DNA of 64,000 bases from Gonapodya sp. JEL0774 (GCA_027604505.1 JADIIX010000001.1:434001-498000); one strand, 5' to 3'. Shown: positions 1-16,332, counted from the first letter of the stretch. A program made the numbers and translations. The notes: generated from the letters alone by a model not told the origin.

Positions 1-2783
1 GTCGGGAAACAGAAGAGGAAGATGGCGATGGAGAAGGGTTACTGGAGGTCGATGGAGAGTTGGTGGAGTTAGGGGTGAGTTTGGTGGGGCATCTCATTGA
101 CTCATTGCTGCACGGAATATTCATCCCAATCTTTACTTGTGCCGGTTGCGTATCGGTCTCAACATGTCACTGGTGTTCTTTTGAACCGATTATCCCTCAC
201 AAACTTTTATCCACTCTGCCGCTCCATCTCCACCGTAGTACAACCTTCCCCCGCGGTGGCGAGCCACCCGCGATTCCGAATCTCAAATTTACTATTTCCA
301 CGAGGAAACAGGCGAAACTCGTTGGGAACGTCCCGAACATAACGGTGACGAGCATGAAATTGAAACAGTACAGGATCTTGTACATCCTCATATGACACGC
401 TCACCGCAAATCCAGGGGAAGAGGATCGAGGATAAGGAACTTCCCGAGCCTCCCGACGGGAATCCTATACCTCCACCTTTGTTGGTGCCTTCCCCGGCAG
501 CGAAAGCCATGGCGTCAGGAGGGTTACAGGCTGTATCAAGGAGCCCGGCGAATGCCTCGGTGTCGGTGAGTTTAAATTAAAGCCAAGGGTGTGGCGGCAA
601 ATCCTTGCGCTGAGGCAGTCAATGTTGAACTGCGTCTCGCGCTCGATCACTGCCCGTTATTTTGATAGGTTCGATCCACTGATTCTCGCATGACTGATGA
701 GGATCCAGATAGCAAGAGTGAGAACGCTCCCCTCTTTACCCAAGATGAAGATGACGATGCGGTGGTAGCCGCGGACATCACGAGGGAAGATTTGGGTTTT
801 GTGAGTTCATCATCTTCTTGTGACAGAAGGCATTTGTTTGGAATATTGCCCTTGTTCGTCCCAGGCACTTGACCCCATCCCACCGGATTATGTATTGTAC
901 GAAGGGACTGCGCAGCTAAGACTGGATAAGGGCGAGGACAGGTTTATCAAGAAAGATTGGAAGACGTTCCATTTGGTCTTGTGCGATGGTTGTGTGGTGG
1001 CCTACAAGGAGACCACAAAAGTGTGTACGCAATGAGCACTTGGTCAATTCAGAGCATTCTCACACTTTTTTGACATTTTCCCATGCAGAAAGAACCTCGA
1101 GGGCTTCCACTTGGCCACGTTGATATAGCCGGTGCTCGACTTGAATTGGCTAGCAAAGACCAAACCCGTAAAAAGCACGCCATTGCGATGCACTGTCGCA
1201 CAGGAAATAGGTACCTTGTGCTCACACGGGATGACCAGGAGTGTACGACTTGGCTGGCCGCTGCGGGGGTTGCGGCGAGTACTCGGGAGTCGACGTTTGG
1301 TGGGTTGAGGCGGGTCCCAGCTGGTGCGGCGTGCTCGTGCTCACAACAGCTTGCTTGAAAAAGCGGTTCTGAACGCTGTCTTGAAGTATGAATCGACGAT
1401 CGCGGACAAGAAGCGAATGATTCCCCGGTTTTTGGAAAGGAGTGAGCTTACGTGGTTCATTGCGGATTATGAGAGCAAAACTGACGCTACACTGGCTGAC
1501 TAGAACCCGAAAAGATTGCGGAGGGAAGTGCAGTGTCAGATAAGGACCGCCGAACGAGTGGTAAAGGTGTGGCATTAGTGTGGTGTTTCCCCATGTTAAG
1601 CTAACCGTAGCGTTCCATGACTAGCTGATCCTATGAAGCCGTCAACAACTGGGTCCCACGGGTCCTTGCTGGACGAGGATGGGGACAAACAGAAGAAGAA
1701 GGGTTTTGGTGGGCTTTTTGCGAAGAGAGTGAGTGGCCTTGTGTTTTAGACCGGAAAATAAACGTAACCATGGTGCCTATCGGTGCAGCAACCAAATGTG
1801 AAGGAGCCACCTGATACCAAAGGTAGGCTCAATCAATATGTCACAACTCGATGATCACGTAGTTCACTCCCCTCCACCTTGTCATAGTGAACGTTTTTGG
1901 TGGACTCCTCGAAGCTCAGCTGGCTAAAACACCAGGTCGGCGAATACCGCGTATTGTAGAGCTTTGCACACAAGAAGTGGAAGATAGGGGTTTGGACAGC
2001 CAAGGTATCTACCGACTGTCAGGAAATTCGGCGATAGTACAAAAAATACGGTTGCAATTCAACTCAAGTAAGTTGAGATTTGAGCGGTGTTCTATGACAC
2101 GTGCGTGTGTGTATTTTTGTTTTTTTGTAACCATGATTTCTTTGATCAGATCCCGACCCTGATACTGTCGTTCTCTCGGAGGATGACACCGCCGATATCA
2201 ATAACCTCACATCACTGCTCAAGCTCTATTTCCGGGAACTCCAAAACCCATTGATTCCATTCGAAATGTACGAGCACTTTGTAGAGGCGTCCCGTGAGTG
2301 TTTCTTGTTATGTGGCGTGCATCACCGGCATTGCTGGGACGATTTTTTCATGTATCGCAGGTATTCTGGACTACGACGAACGACTGTACGAAGCCAAACG
2401 ACTGGTTGACGCGATGCCGGTGCATAACCGTGAGGTCCTAGAGTATCTTATTCGGCACCTACAAAAGGTCACCGCCAAGTCTGACATCAACAAAATGGAA
2501 CCCAACAATATTGCAATCGTTTTTGGGTAAGTTTTCTGGGGTTCAACCGCTTCCTCCCCCTGGGGCGCTAAAGTGTTCTGCGCCACTACAATGCTGCTCG
2601 CTTTGATTGTCACCTATGGTCCCTCGACCCTATGCAAATGAAAGACCCACTCTTCTTCGACCACCCGACGACTCAACTGGCAACTCGATAGTAAATATGA
2701 TGAATATGGGTGGAATCAATAGCCTCGTATCGGCGATTGTGGAACAGGCAGACTGGATCTTTGCACCTGATGTAAATCACTAA
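1..2783 (+). CDS. WW-PH-RhoGAP protein (Rho GTPase-activating protein), 5' partial
   Basis: Predicted GTPase-activating protein for a Rho/Rac/Cdc42 GTPase; it would switch off the GTPase at membranes to control polarity or actin. The reading frame is already open at base 3, so the start lies upstream. Exons read: 3-74, 239-565, 669-800, 865-1020, 1089-about 1313, several short exons to about 1830, about 1890-2068, 2150-2293, 2361-2526 and 2645-2783. A WW domain lies at about 242-335 (LPPRW at its start, GETRWERP at its end). A PH domain spans exons 865-1313 (YEGTAQLRL, WKTFHLVL). The RhoGAP domain follows from about 1890, with the arginine finger in GIYRLSGN, then LLKLYFRELQNPLIPF, PNNIAIVFG and, across an intron, GPTLLRPP. 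The order WW-PH-RhoGAP resembles animal ARHGAP9/12/15/27. Exon limits between 1300 and 1890 are uncertain. Confidence 0.85.
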
Positions 2784-2984
2784 TTGGATTTGTTATCGTA
2801 GGATTTCTACTTCTTGGTTCAGATTTAGAAATATAAATACCAGGAAGGTGGAAGTGCGGGATGAGCTGTCTATCGTCTTGGCACCAGGCAAACTCTCGCA
2901 GTGCCATCACGGAACCGCAAAGGACATCCATTTGGAACTTTCTTGGTGCTGGACAGGAGATTTTTGCTGATTTTTGGAAGGACG

Positions 2985-5337
2985 ATGTCTTTTCTTGCCA
3001 AGGCTGTCTCGAAGGTTTTGTCGCCTTCGTCTACGTCGCCGCCATCAGAGAAGTCGTCGCCCTTGCGGCCTCCTCCGGCTTCCTTTCGTGCGTCTGCGGC
3101 CGCTCCAGCTACAACCACAGTGACGGCAGCCTCCACCCGAGATGACAATCAGATCCACCAACCATTGGGGAATGATAGCAAGGCAACATCACCAGCCCAT
3201 CCAGGCATTTCGTCTCCAGTTTCACCCTTGGAGTCACACGATGCAGTCGCCCACGATCACGACCACGGCAGGCACACCTCCCAGATTGTGTTTGGACGGA
3301 TACCATACGCCCCGGAACCTGACGGGACACCGCCCGGCGATCACTCCGGCGCAGCCGCACTCGCTGCAGCTGCGACATCTAAAGATAAATCAGTATTTGC
3401 ATTTTTTGCAGCCTCCAGTGGTGCTGGTCGCAACACCAGGGAAACTCCACGCCAACCGGACACCACCACGACACAGTCGGTCGTGCCTCAATCCACAACC
3501 GCCCCATCACGACCCTCCATGTCCGGCTCTGCCCGTGGAGGTGCCGTTCGGGCCGCTGCTAGCTCCGGCAACTCTCCAAACACCTCCACCAGTTCTAGCT
3601 TAGGCCTGTCGGAAGCTGAATATCAAGCCCGACTCAACTATATCTCCTGGCCCACAACGCAAATTCTCCGCCACAAATATACCATTGTCTCCAACTCCCA
3701 AATTGGCAAGGGAGCCGAAGGTACCGTGAAGCTCGTGCACCCTATCGACAACCCTACACAGTTGTTTTGCGTCAAAACCTTCCACCGCAAGACATCAGAC
3801 CTGCTTGCTTATGTTCAACGTTGTGTGAGGGAGCACGAACTGACAAGGCAGCTGGAGGGACACGAAAATGTGATCAAGACTGTGGATTTGGTCATGGACG
3901 ACGCAACTTGGCAGGTCGTTGAGGTGCTTGAATACTGCAGAGATGGTACTCTGGATAAGATCATGAGGAGAGGAAAGATTAGGGAGCAAGGGGAAGTGAG
4001 TTTTAGTCAGCATCACAGTCAGAGTCACCATGCAAAGAATGGAGTTTCAGGAGGCTCAGAACAATTTGGCATTCATCATCACCATCTCTTGCTTTGTCCA
4101 TCCCTTTCCAACATGTACTTTCTTCTTTCAAATCTACCTTAGATTGATTGCATATTTGTCCAAATTCTATTCTGCCTAGCATTTATGCACTCTCAGGGGA
4201 TTGCTCACAATGACTGGAAAGGTATGAATGTTTGAAGGACACTAAACAACGTTCGCACCATTGATTTGTTCGCTGCCACTGCACGTCCGCTCTCCCCCTA
4301 GTTGAGAACATCACCTGGGAACCGGACCACAAGCTCATCAAGGTCATTGATTTTGGATTGTCTTTCCGATTTGCCGAAAGCACCACAGCACCTGCCCCAG
4401 ACTCCACCGCCCCCACATTAAAGGCGGAAAGCACGCCGGCCAGAATGAGAACCAGTTTGGTCGGTAGCAAAATGTACATGGCCCCAGAACAGTGGAGTGG
4501 GAATCCGTGGGATCCTCGGTACGTTGAGAGTGTGCATGGGACCAACACTACAAGGACTGATCCACCCACGAATTGTTATCCCTGTTTAGTGCTGTTGACA
4601 TTTGGATGGTCGCTATCGTGTACATTTATCTTTCTACACGAGGAAAGTTCCCGTGGCCCGCCGCAGCACAGTCTGAGCCTTCGTACGCAAAGTGGTCCAA
4701 GAAGGGCGAGTTTGACAAAGAAGTGAGTAATTTGAGTTTTCGAGGAAGTTCGACCATACACCAGGGTCAGTGTCTCACTTACGGTCCTCTTTGACCTGCA
4801 CTCATTCAGATCGCATCCCGTATTCCGGCCTCCTCACTCCCCCTTCTTCGTCGAATGCTCTCTACAGACCCTGCGCGTCGCCCGTCTGCTACAACTCTCC
4901 TCGATGACCCTTGGCTGAAACTTGTCCCAGTGTGCGCACGGCGTGCAGCCCGCGAGGCCGGATACAAGGTGGAGACAGATGGTTATATGGGTATGTTCCA
5001 GGGAGGGACACCTCCTTCCTTTGGAATGGCTGCAGGAGGGATGGTGGGAGCGAGACGGGAGAAAGGCGTCGAAACAAATGGAAGAGGCAAGCTCATGTTT
5101 TTCGACGAATCGAATGGTTCCCCAGAAGACGAGGAAGACGGAGTCGAGGCACGTGCATCTCCGAGTGTTCCCATCAGGACGGAGTCACCATCAGAGTTTC
5201 CGTCAACCTCTGGCGCCGGGAACTCATTTGACGGGAGCGATATTGGGTCCGCGGGGTTGTTGAATCCTAACACTGGGGAAAGACCACGACGGGTACCGAC
5301 AGTGATTATGTTCAAGCATGAGCACAGGTACTCCTGA
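2985..5337 (+). CDS. Serine/threonine protein kinase, Npr/Hal5-like
   Basis: Protein kinase, probably of the fungus-specific Npr1/Hal5 group that regulates plasma-membrane transporters. Exons 2985-3995, 4143-4221, 4302-4518, 4590-4722 and 4810-5337 add up to 655 residues in frame. The N-terminal ~210 residues are a Ser/Thr/Pro/Ala-rich, probably disordered region. The kinase domain has the glycine loop IGKGAEGTVKLV, lysine in FCVKTF, the catalytic loop GIAHNDWKVEN, DFG in VIDFGLSF and APE in YMAPEQW. VDIWMVAIVYIYL followed by GKFPW matches the subdomain IX region of Hal5-type kinases. The HRD arginine is replaced by asparagine (HND), although the catalytic Asp, Lys and Asn remain. A low-complexity tail follows the kinase domain. 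The subfamily call is moderately certain; the kinase call is firm. Confidence 0.85.
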
Positions 5338-5574
5338 AAGATCAGCAATTCCTTAAGTCCGACAGACTATGGTACGAACAGTGACGAATTCAGTGAACCA
5401 CAAGTAACCACTAAGCTAGTTGTAAAATCACGTAATAGTAATGTAACTTTTGATCTTCTACATTTCGTCTTACTGCATATATTGACGTAGAGCACGAATT
5501 GTGACTGGTGAGTTGTGTATGGATCGAGCATTGCGGAATGAAAGTACTGGCACCACACACTCCAAAACCCATCA

Positions 5575-8500
5575 ATGGAAGGGGAAAGGAAGGAAGCAGC
5601 GACCACAGATTCTGAGAAAACTGTGACAACAGTTGCGGATGCATTCCAGGATGCACTTCCCCAGATCCCGCAGGCGAGTGGGGATCCTCCCGCTGGCGTA
5701 GAACCACCACAACGTCAACCAGACACCAATTTGAAGCCGCCTGATGGCGTCGTCGGTTCTTCAAATCCTGTAGCTCCTTCCGATGGTAAAATACCGGATG
5801 GTGTGATGCCACTGTTTCTCACGGGTGCAACGCAGAATCTTTACAAAGTAGTCAACGGTGAGGATGTCACTGAGGAGAATAGGTTCAAGATGATCCCCAA
5901 AGCGGACTTTTTGGCGGATTTCCAAACAAGAAGGGCAATTGGCGATTTTTATCCCGCGAAAGAGTTCGTCACGGTGAGCAACGAGGTGTAGTGAATGTTC
6001 TTGCACGGATCACAACGCAGCTCTGCTTCAGTCGTATCCCGAAGAACAACTTCTGCTAGTATATGACGCAGAATGGAAGTACGGACAGAATTTTTTTCTT
6101 TGCGTGACGGTGGAGGCAAAGGTGAGGATGTTTACACGTAGAACCCAGCATCATTGGAATTGAGCGTTTCTACCAACAACACGAAAGAACGCCATTTTGA
6201 ATCCCATTATGACTGCAGCTAACGTACCTGAAGCCGTCGTATCACAGAAGCGCTCTGGGTGGAATCCGCTCGGAAGTGACAAAGAAATTGAAGCTGAGAC
6301 TGTTGTCGAGAATCGGGAGCTCATGACCATCAAGCTTTCCCGCAAAAGGAGGTTCTTTGGGTCCCCGTATCGGTTTGGAGATCGCGCCGCATCGGATGCT
6401 TTCCACGAAATTAAGTCGACTAAGGAAGGATACGTTCTCCGCTCTCAACTGAGTAGGGCGATTCAATCTGTCTCCACGACATGCGACGCAGCCGCACAAA
6501 CACTCTGGTTCAAACCCGTTAACTTCTCGGTCCAGTATGAATCCTTAAAACTCGAAGATACCAAAAGAGATGGGTTGATTCGCCACCCAGAGTTTACCTC
6601 TGCCATTCAAAGTGCCGCAATGAAGTTTGAGCGACCTCTCCGCCTCAATGCAATCATGGACATTTTTAAAGATGACTACGCCACTTTAGGCGAGGAGGAC
6701 GTTGCACTGGACCAAGGATCATATACTTTACAGGAATATCAGTCCTTCACCGACTTGAAGCACTCCAAGGACAGGTCGATCACCTGTGTCGACTGGTATC
6801 CGGCCCAAAAAGGAATTGTTGCAATGTCTTGCACCCAGAGAAGCACTCTTTATGAGCGAATTGAGGCTGGGTTTGCGAATCGCAGTCGGAAGGCGCTCAT
6901 ACTGATCTGGAGCTTTTATGATCCCATTCACCCGCAATTGATGCTAGAGGCGCCGGACGATGTTCTCTGCTTTCAATTTCATCCGCAAGATCCAATTATC
7001 GTGGTTGGAGGCTGCATAAATGGACAGGTAGTACTGTGGGACTTGGCAGAACATCAGGAGCGCTTGAAGCAGGGACGAAAGGATCGGACAGCGGAGCTTA
7101 CGGAAACAGGGAAGGACAGTAACGTGGAAATACCTATTTTGCGGTACACGGTCGTATCATCAATTGAGCACTCACATCGCGGTCCGATCACCGACATCTC
7201 CTGGCTAAACAAATCGTTTGAGGTGAACAACTGTTAACAGACTTCTCTCAAATCACACTTGCTGGGGTTGGAGTGATTAACTTGATACTTGTCCGTAGCT
7301 CAACAAAATCGGGGAACTCGTCGAGCCTGCGGATCTTTCCCAAAAGCAGTTCTACACTACATCCATTGACGGCCAAATATGCTTTTGGGATTTACGGTAC
7401 AAAACAGAAATTAAGCTTTTGGACTTGATTTGGCGGCCTTTGTTCAAGGTCTGTCTTCTGCCCAAAATTGATCTGCTTGTATAGTTGACTAATGACGCAG
7501 CCCTGTCCGAAGACCTCAATCCCGATACCCGAGAGTACATTGGAATACGGAATATTGAAACTCAGTTTACGTCCTCCAATGGATAAATCTGCTCGTCAAT
7601 CATCGGACGGGTCAATGAGTGCTGCTGCTCGCGCTGCAGAATCCACTTCGACGAAAGATTCGAGCAAGGAGAAGGACAATAAGAGTCCCATGACAAAGTT
7701 CTTTTGTGCAACCGAGGTGAACAAATTTCGGTAGCCATTCAACTTGAGTTTCCAGTCTCAACTCACTTCAGCAAAATACTTGCCTTGTAAGGAAGGGGAA
7801 GTTGTCTTCGCCGATTGGGTCTCCGAGAAGGAAGACAAGGATGGTGCCTTTTGTCGCATTGACTTTGCAGCCGGTGTACACTTCGCACCCATGAGCGATC
7901 TAAGCCGATCACAATTCTTTCCAGAGATCGTTCTCAGTGTTGGAGGCTGGAGTTTCCATATTTGGAAGGAGAAATTGTCGGTGAGAAGGTTGAAGCGGTC
8001 AATTACAGAATGTTTTTGCAGTTTTGAAGTGTTCATTCGATTCCACTATAATCAGACTGGGCCGCTGCTGTCTTCACCATCTTCGTCGTGCTTCCTAACT
8101 GCAGGAGTCTGGAGTCCATCGAGACCAGGGGTCTTTTTCATAGGCAGGGCAGATGGAAGCATAGAAATGTGGGATCTTTTGGATAAATCGCATGCACCGG
8201 CCGCAGTGCAGAACGTGTGCTCAAGTGCGATACTGAGTCTCACGGTTCAGCAAATGTCTTCACGTGAGAGAAGTTATACAAACTCCTGCCCGTCCGCATG
8301 GACTATTTTGAAGTTTTGACAAAAAATTCTCTCGCCAGCCTCCTCGAGTGGTAGGCGGGGTGCACAGCAGCTCTTGGGGGTGGGTGACGATGATGGCACA
8401 CTTCACGTCCTTGAAGTCCCACGTACCCTGAGTCGACCCTCAAAGAACGAAAGATCTGCACTGAGATCATATTTTGACAGAGAAGTTCGGAGGCTACAGC

Positions 8501-8789
8501 ATGTTGCCGAACGGCGAGCGCTTAGAGCCCGTGACAAGGCAGTATGGGAGGCAGCCAACAAGTCACCAGCGAAGAAGGACGAAGCATCGATATCAGGAAA
8601 CCCAGGAGCCTCAAAAGTTACTGATGTTGATGGAGAAGCACTTGAGAAGCGATATCTTGATTGGGTGAGCCTCAGTTTGTGCAGCCATTGAATCAACTAC
8701 TCTCCATGATGATTTCTCACGTGATAATTTTGGGGTTTCAGGAAAAGGCGACGGAAAACGGGATGAAGGAGAAACAAAATGCACAGTGA
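5575..8789 (+). CDS. Axonemal inner-arm dynein intermediate chain (WDR63/DNAI3-like)
   Basis: Predicted WD-repeat intermediate chain of an axonemal inner-arm dynein (WDR63/DNAI3, the IC140 type), which links dynein heavy chains to the doublet microtubule. Exons read: 5575-5973, 6032-6121, 6188-7222, 7299-7448, 7501-about 7718, then several to 8789. Diagnostic stretches are PLFLTGATQNLYKVVNGED, then FYPAKEFVTSYPEEQLLLVYD across an intron, and later WD blades with ITCVDWYP, GQVVLWDL, GQICFWDL, GEVVFADW and GSIEMWDL. The C-terminus is a charged helix. The ATG at 5575 opens the conserved N-terminal region after a short untranslated leader. It converges on the PMR1 gene with only 85 bp between the stops. 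The gene implies a motile flagellum. Confidence 0.85.
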
Positions 8790-8874
8790 TATCCAGTATC
8801 TTGCAAGACATACATAGTTGTGATGTGTATATAATCTAATTGTGCCATGCAATGCACTTCTCCGTAGGAATTTT

Positions 8875-11800
8875 TCAAACCATAGAGTCCTCATTCTTCC
8901 CAGACAAAGTCCGACGAACACCAGAGTTTCGTGATCTCCGCTTTTCTGCATACTTCCTCATCTCATCAATCCAGAGAACAGTGCTGGCAACCAGCGCAAT
9001 GTGTAATAAGTCGCTTAGAGGAAGAGCTTCCGTTTGAAACACAGACTGCAGAAGAGGAAGATAAATGACGAGCAATTGTCCCGCGAGCGAAAATGCAAAG
9101 GCTCCATTGTACATGGAGTTTGAGAAAAGACCAATTTCAAATATCGACCTGCTCTCCGACCGACATGCGAGAGAGTTGAACAAGTCAAAAAACACGAACG
9201 AAGTGAACGTCTGAGAAATCAAAGCGATTACACCGACCAATCCTTTGTTTGAAAGGTAGTGAAGGTCTCTCACCACAGTGGTTCCTCGCGCAGAAACAGT
9301 CCCTTGACGTAATTCTCCCTGAAAAACCCATAAAGTGCCAATTACCATTGTAAATGCAGATGTCAGTATGCGGGTAATGAGTCGTCGCGTTACTATGGGT
9401 TCGTTGATTTTCCGTGGTGGAGCATGCATGACATCGGGATCAACAGCCTCTACACCAAGTGATTGCGCGACAGGACCATCGCAGATGATGTCTGCAAGGA
9501 GTCCCATCAATTCAAGTCTTATCTGCTGTCACCCTCTGAAGTAACTCACTAATCCAGAGAATCTGCATAGCGTTCAAAGGATTGCTCAAACCCAGGAACG
9601 TGGCGGCAGCAATGAGGGTCAGTGCGGAAATTGCTGTCGAGAGTTGGAAACGAAGGAAGTTCTGGATATTGTAGAATATGGATTTTCCCTCCTCTATTGC
9701 ACTCAAAACAGTTGCTTTGAGGAAGAAGCTAGGTCATCGGTCAGACAACAACAGCAGCTCAACTCACAAGAACTCACCAAAATCATCTTCGACGAGGATC
9801 ATATCCGCTGCCTCCTTCGCAACGTCAGTTCCACCGCGTCCCATCGATACTCCAATCTGAAAGTATGGATTTCGAATTTCAGTATTCTTAAACATTGCGC
9901 TCTGTAATGCTGGCACCACTCACATCTGCTAGTCGAAGCGCAGGAGCATCTATATGTGCACAAGTTAAGCGGACGGTGAGAAAGACTCAAATACACCACA
10001 ATGATCTCAAAGTGTTTACTCGCCGTTCACGCCATCTCCAGTCATCGCTACAATATCTCCTCTTGACTGAAAAGCTCTAACTATTTGCATCTTGTGTTTA
10101 GGTGTTGCTCGATAGAAAATAGACACCTCGTGGATCATGCTCGAAAGAGTGTTGTCAGACATTGTGTCCAAGCTTGCGCCGGACAAGTGATACCCAGAAG
10201 TCGCCTGAGAAGCGATTCCAAGCCGAGAGGCGATCGAGAGTGCGGTGCCCTCTACAAATGAAATAAGGAATATTTCATGGCCTCTTCGTATCCATCTGAG
10301 AATCCCACTCACCAGAATCCCCGGTAATCATCACTATTTTGACCCCACCATCAATCAAAGTGTTTATGACGTTTCCGATTCCCGGGCGAGGTGGGTCAAT
10401 CAGTCCACAAAATCCGACAAACGACCAATCGCTTTCCGAATGTGACCCAATGGCGATTGAAATCAATCTGAGGCCTGACTTTGTTGCCTGAGATGCCCTC
10501 GCTTCAATATTATCCCTTGCCGCAGAGTCTAAAGGACGCGTCATTCCGTCCGAAATATACACGCTGTTACATTTCTCCAGAACCCTCTCCAAGGCTCCTT
10601 TTGCGAAAGTTACCATGGAACCTTGGATTTGGTGCGTTACAGACATCCACTTGGATTCGAACGTGAAAGGTTGCTCTGACACTCTGCTCATTGTCTTCCG
10701 TTCGTCCCGTAACCCGAACCGTTCATGCAGCTCCAGCAAGGCAACCTCAGTCGGTTGACCTATGGAATGACCAAGCTCTGAGTTTAATTCAGCATTGTTG
10801 CATAAATTCCCTGTTCGAGGAGACATGGAGACACGGGTTCAATTATTCGGAGACAAAGACACCAAATTCCTTGCGAACCTGCCCGAAGAAGTGCGGTTAA
10901 GGCTGGATTAAGTAGTATCTTGCCTCTATCTTCCAAATCGTGTACAGTATCTTGCGCAGCGACGTAGACGTGAACAACGGTCATTTTGTTCATGGTCAAG
11001 GTACCTATTGGGTAAGACATACGAACAATTGAAATTTCAGGTTAACGGGAGATGTGGTATCTTGAAACATTAGCGTACCAGTTTTGTCGACGCAGAGTAC
11101 ATTGACAGAACCCAATGATTCTACGCTGGGAAGTTTCTTCACGATAACTTGGCGTTTGGCCATACGCAGAACTCCAAGAGCCAGTGTGACGGTTACTACT
11201 ATAGGTAAACCCTCTGGGATAGCTGCCACTGCCAAAGACACGCCGATTGTAAACATTTCCAACCATTTTCGTCCTTGAATGACACCGACGATAACGATTA
11301 GGAAAATGATCCCAAACGAGAGGGCTGAGAGCTGTTTTCCAAGGTCATCCATTTTGGTCTGAAGGGGAGTTTTTCGTACTTCAACTTCCTTCATTAGACT
11401 GAAGACGTGCCCGAACTCTGTGTTCGGTCCGGTTCCAATAACGACCCCACTTCCGCGACCTAAACCCAACGTAGACTGGGTGTTTATCGTTTAGTTAGTC
11501 TTAATTTTGAATCACCTGGTAACTCACCACTCCGCACGAGCGTTCCCATGAAGGCAATGTTTTTCCTATCTGCCAGTGGCAGTTCCGAGGCACTTCTCAT
11601 GCCGTCGATGACATGTGCAGTCTTCTTGCATGGCTCATTTTCACCAGTTAAGGAGGATTCATCAACTTCAAGGTCCACCGCCTCAGATAAATCGTAGCTT
11701 ATGAGTTGAGGAGTCGGTCCTCTGAGCAGCATATCCTGGGACTCACCGTACAGAGTCTAACGTCAGCAGGTATTCTATCACCAGTAGCAAATTGCACTAT

Positions 11801-12687
11801 ATCGCCTACAACGAGAATATTCGCAAGTTGTGTTGTCCACATTCCATTCCTTGATATAAGACCCTCTCAGTGCATGCGAACATTTTCTTAAAAATTGACA
11901 AAGGACTCACCGCAGAATATGACAATAGTGGGGAACTAGCTTGTTCAGTTCTTCCAACGATTTTTCGGACCTGTATTCTTGGACAAACGCAACTGAAGAT
12001 AGAACCATGAGTTCCAGGACGCTCGACAGAGTTGAGAAATAAAAATTTCTAACCTGTCACAACAATAAGAATGGCCTGATCGATAGGTATTGCACGTAAC
12101 GCGAGTTAGTATGAACCACTGTCTCAGTACCTCAAGGCATCACTCACGAGGGTAATGCTTATGGCGTCGTCGTACTGTCCCATAATCATTGATATCGACG
12201 CTGACGCAAACAAGAGCAAAATCATGGGGTTCTTGAATTGTTCAATAAATTTTCCCACAATGGACTCCTTTTCACCCTGCTCCAGTTCGTTCGGCCCATT
12301 GAGCTTGAGCCTGTAGCTGGCATCTTCATCAAGTAGCCCTCGCTCCAGAGAAGTGTTTTGTTCAACAATCACTTGCTCAGCTGTCAACAGCACCGCTCTT
12401 GCAGATGGTGTTAAAGAGCCGTGGTACACTGACCCGTTGGCGAACATTGGCAGAGATGATGGTTTTACTCCGTCAAGAAGGGGTGTTTCTGGACAAGAGT
12501 CAAAGGGCCGGCTTGTGGGTAGGAACGGCTCGTTTGAATTAATGTCTCTGTACAGTGATGGTTTAGTTCGTGATCGGGATGGGGGACTCGATCCACTTGG
12601 CGAAAACGATGTTGACCGTGATGATTCCCGAGACAGGGGTGGATTCGAGGGCGATGGGGACCGTCGGTCTTGGTTCATCATTAGCAT
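8875..12687 (-). CDS. PMR1: Golgi Ca2+/Mn2+ P-type ATPase (PMR1/SPCA type)
   Basis: P2A-type pump that moves Ca2+ and Mn2+ into the Golgi lumen. The first in-frame ATG is at 12687; codons before it are open but contain no ATG. An N-terminal Ser/Pro-rich extension precedes the cation-ATPase N domain ([18 protein letters not shown]). Motifs follow in order: DESSLTGE in the actuator domain, [18 protein letters not shown] in M4, and the phosphorylation motif [12 protein letters not shown], reassembled across an intron at about 11010-11080. MTGDGVNDAPAL is also split by an intron, whose donor reads GCGAGT. The C-terminal membrane half has [14 protein letters not shown] and FEIGLFSN as in yeast Pmr1. 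The residue before the catalytic Asp is Val (CVDKTGT) rather than the Ser of yeast Pmr1. At least ten exons. Its start is only 85 bp from the stop of the cullin gene on the same strand. Confidence 0.92.
9950..10023 (-). other. GC-AG intron in the PMR1 gene
   Basis: On the minus strand the exon ends GTGAACG and the intron starts GCGAGT, ending ATATAG. Its removal restores MTGDGVNDAPAL, the strictly conserved P-type ATPase hinge motif. No GT donor nearby gives this motif. Confidence 0.7.
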
Positions 12688-12772
12688 GAATCCATCGTTT
12701 GCCACATCTCTCTCCTTTGAACTGACCACACCTCATTTTGGCGTCCCAAGTAAGGACACCTCCCTTCAAACT

Positions 12773-16153
<3,381 letters not shown>

Positions 16154-16332
16154 GCCAGGGTGCGTCTAAGAGGTAAAGCGGAAGCAGCAGCCAAGCGAAA
16201 GGTAGATGCAATTGAGTATATGGAGTTGCTGCGCAAGTTCAAAAGAATTGGATGGTTGGTACATAGGCATGGTTCCCAGCCCCCACCGCCAGTCACCAGA
16301 ACCCGCGGACACCCCAGAGCTTCCCCACCCGA
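16154..16332. promoter_or_regulatory. Short divergent promoter between cullin and ARM/SPRY genes
   Basis: Only 179 bp separate the two divergent start codons, so both promoters and 5' leaders must share this stretch or overlap the genes. No TATA box or other defined motif was recognised. The call rests on gene orientation alone. Confidence 0.4.

Noticed and set aside
1020-1090. Stop codons within the RhoGAP gene taken as signs of a pseudogene
   Set aside because: They lie in an intron with a proper GT donor and CAG acceptor, and the domain is intact after splicing.
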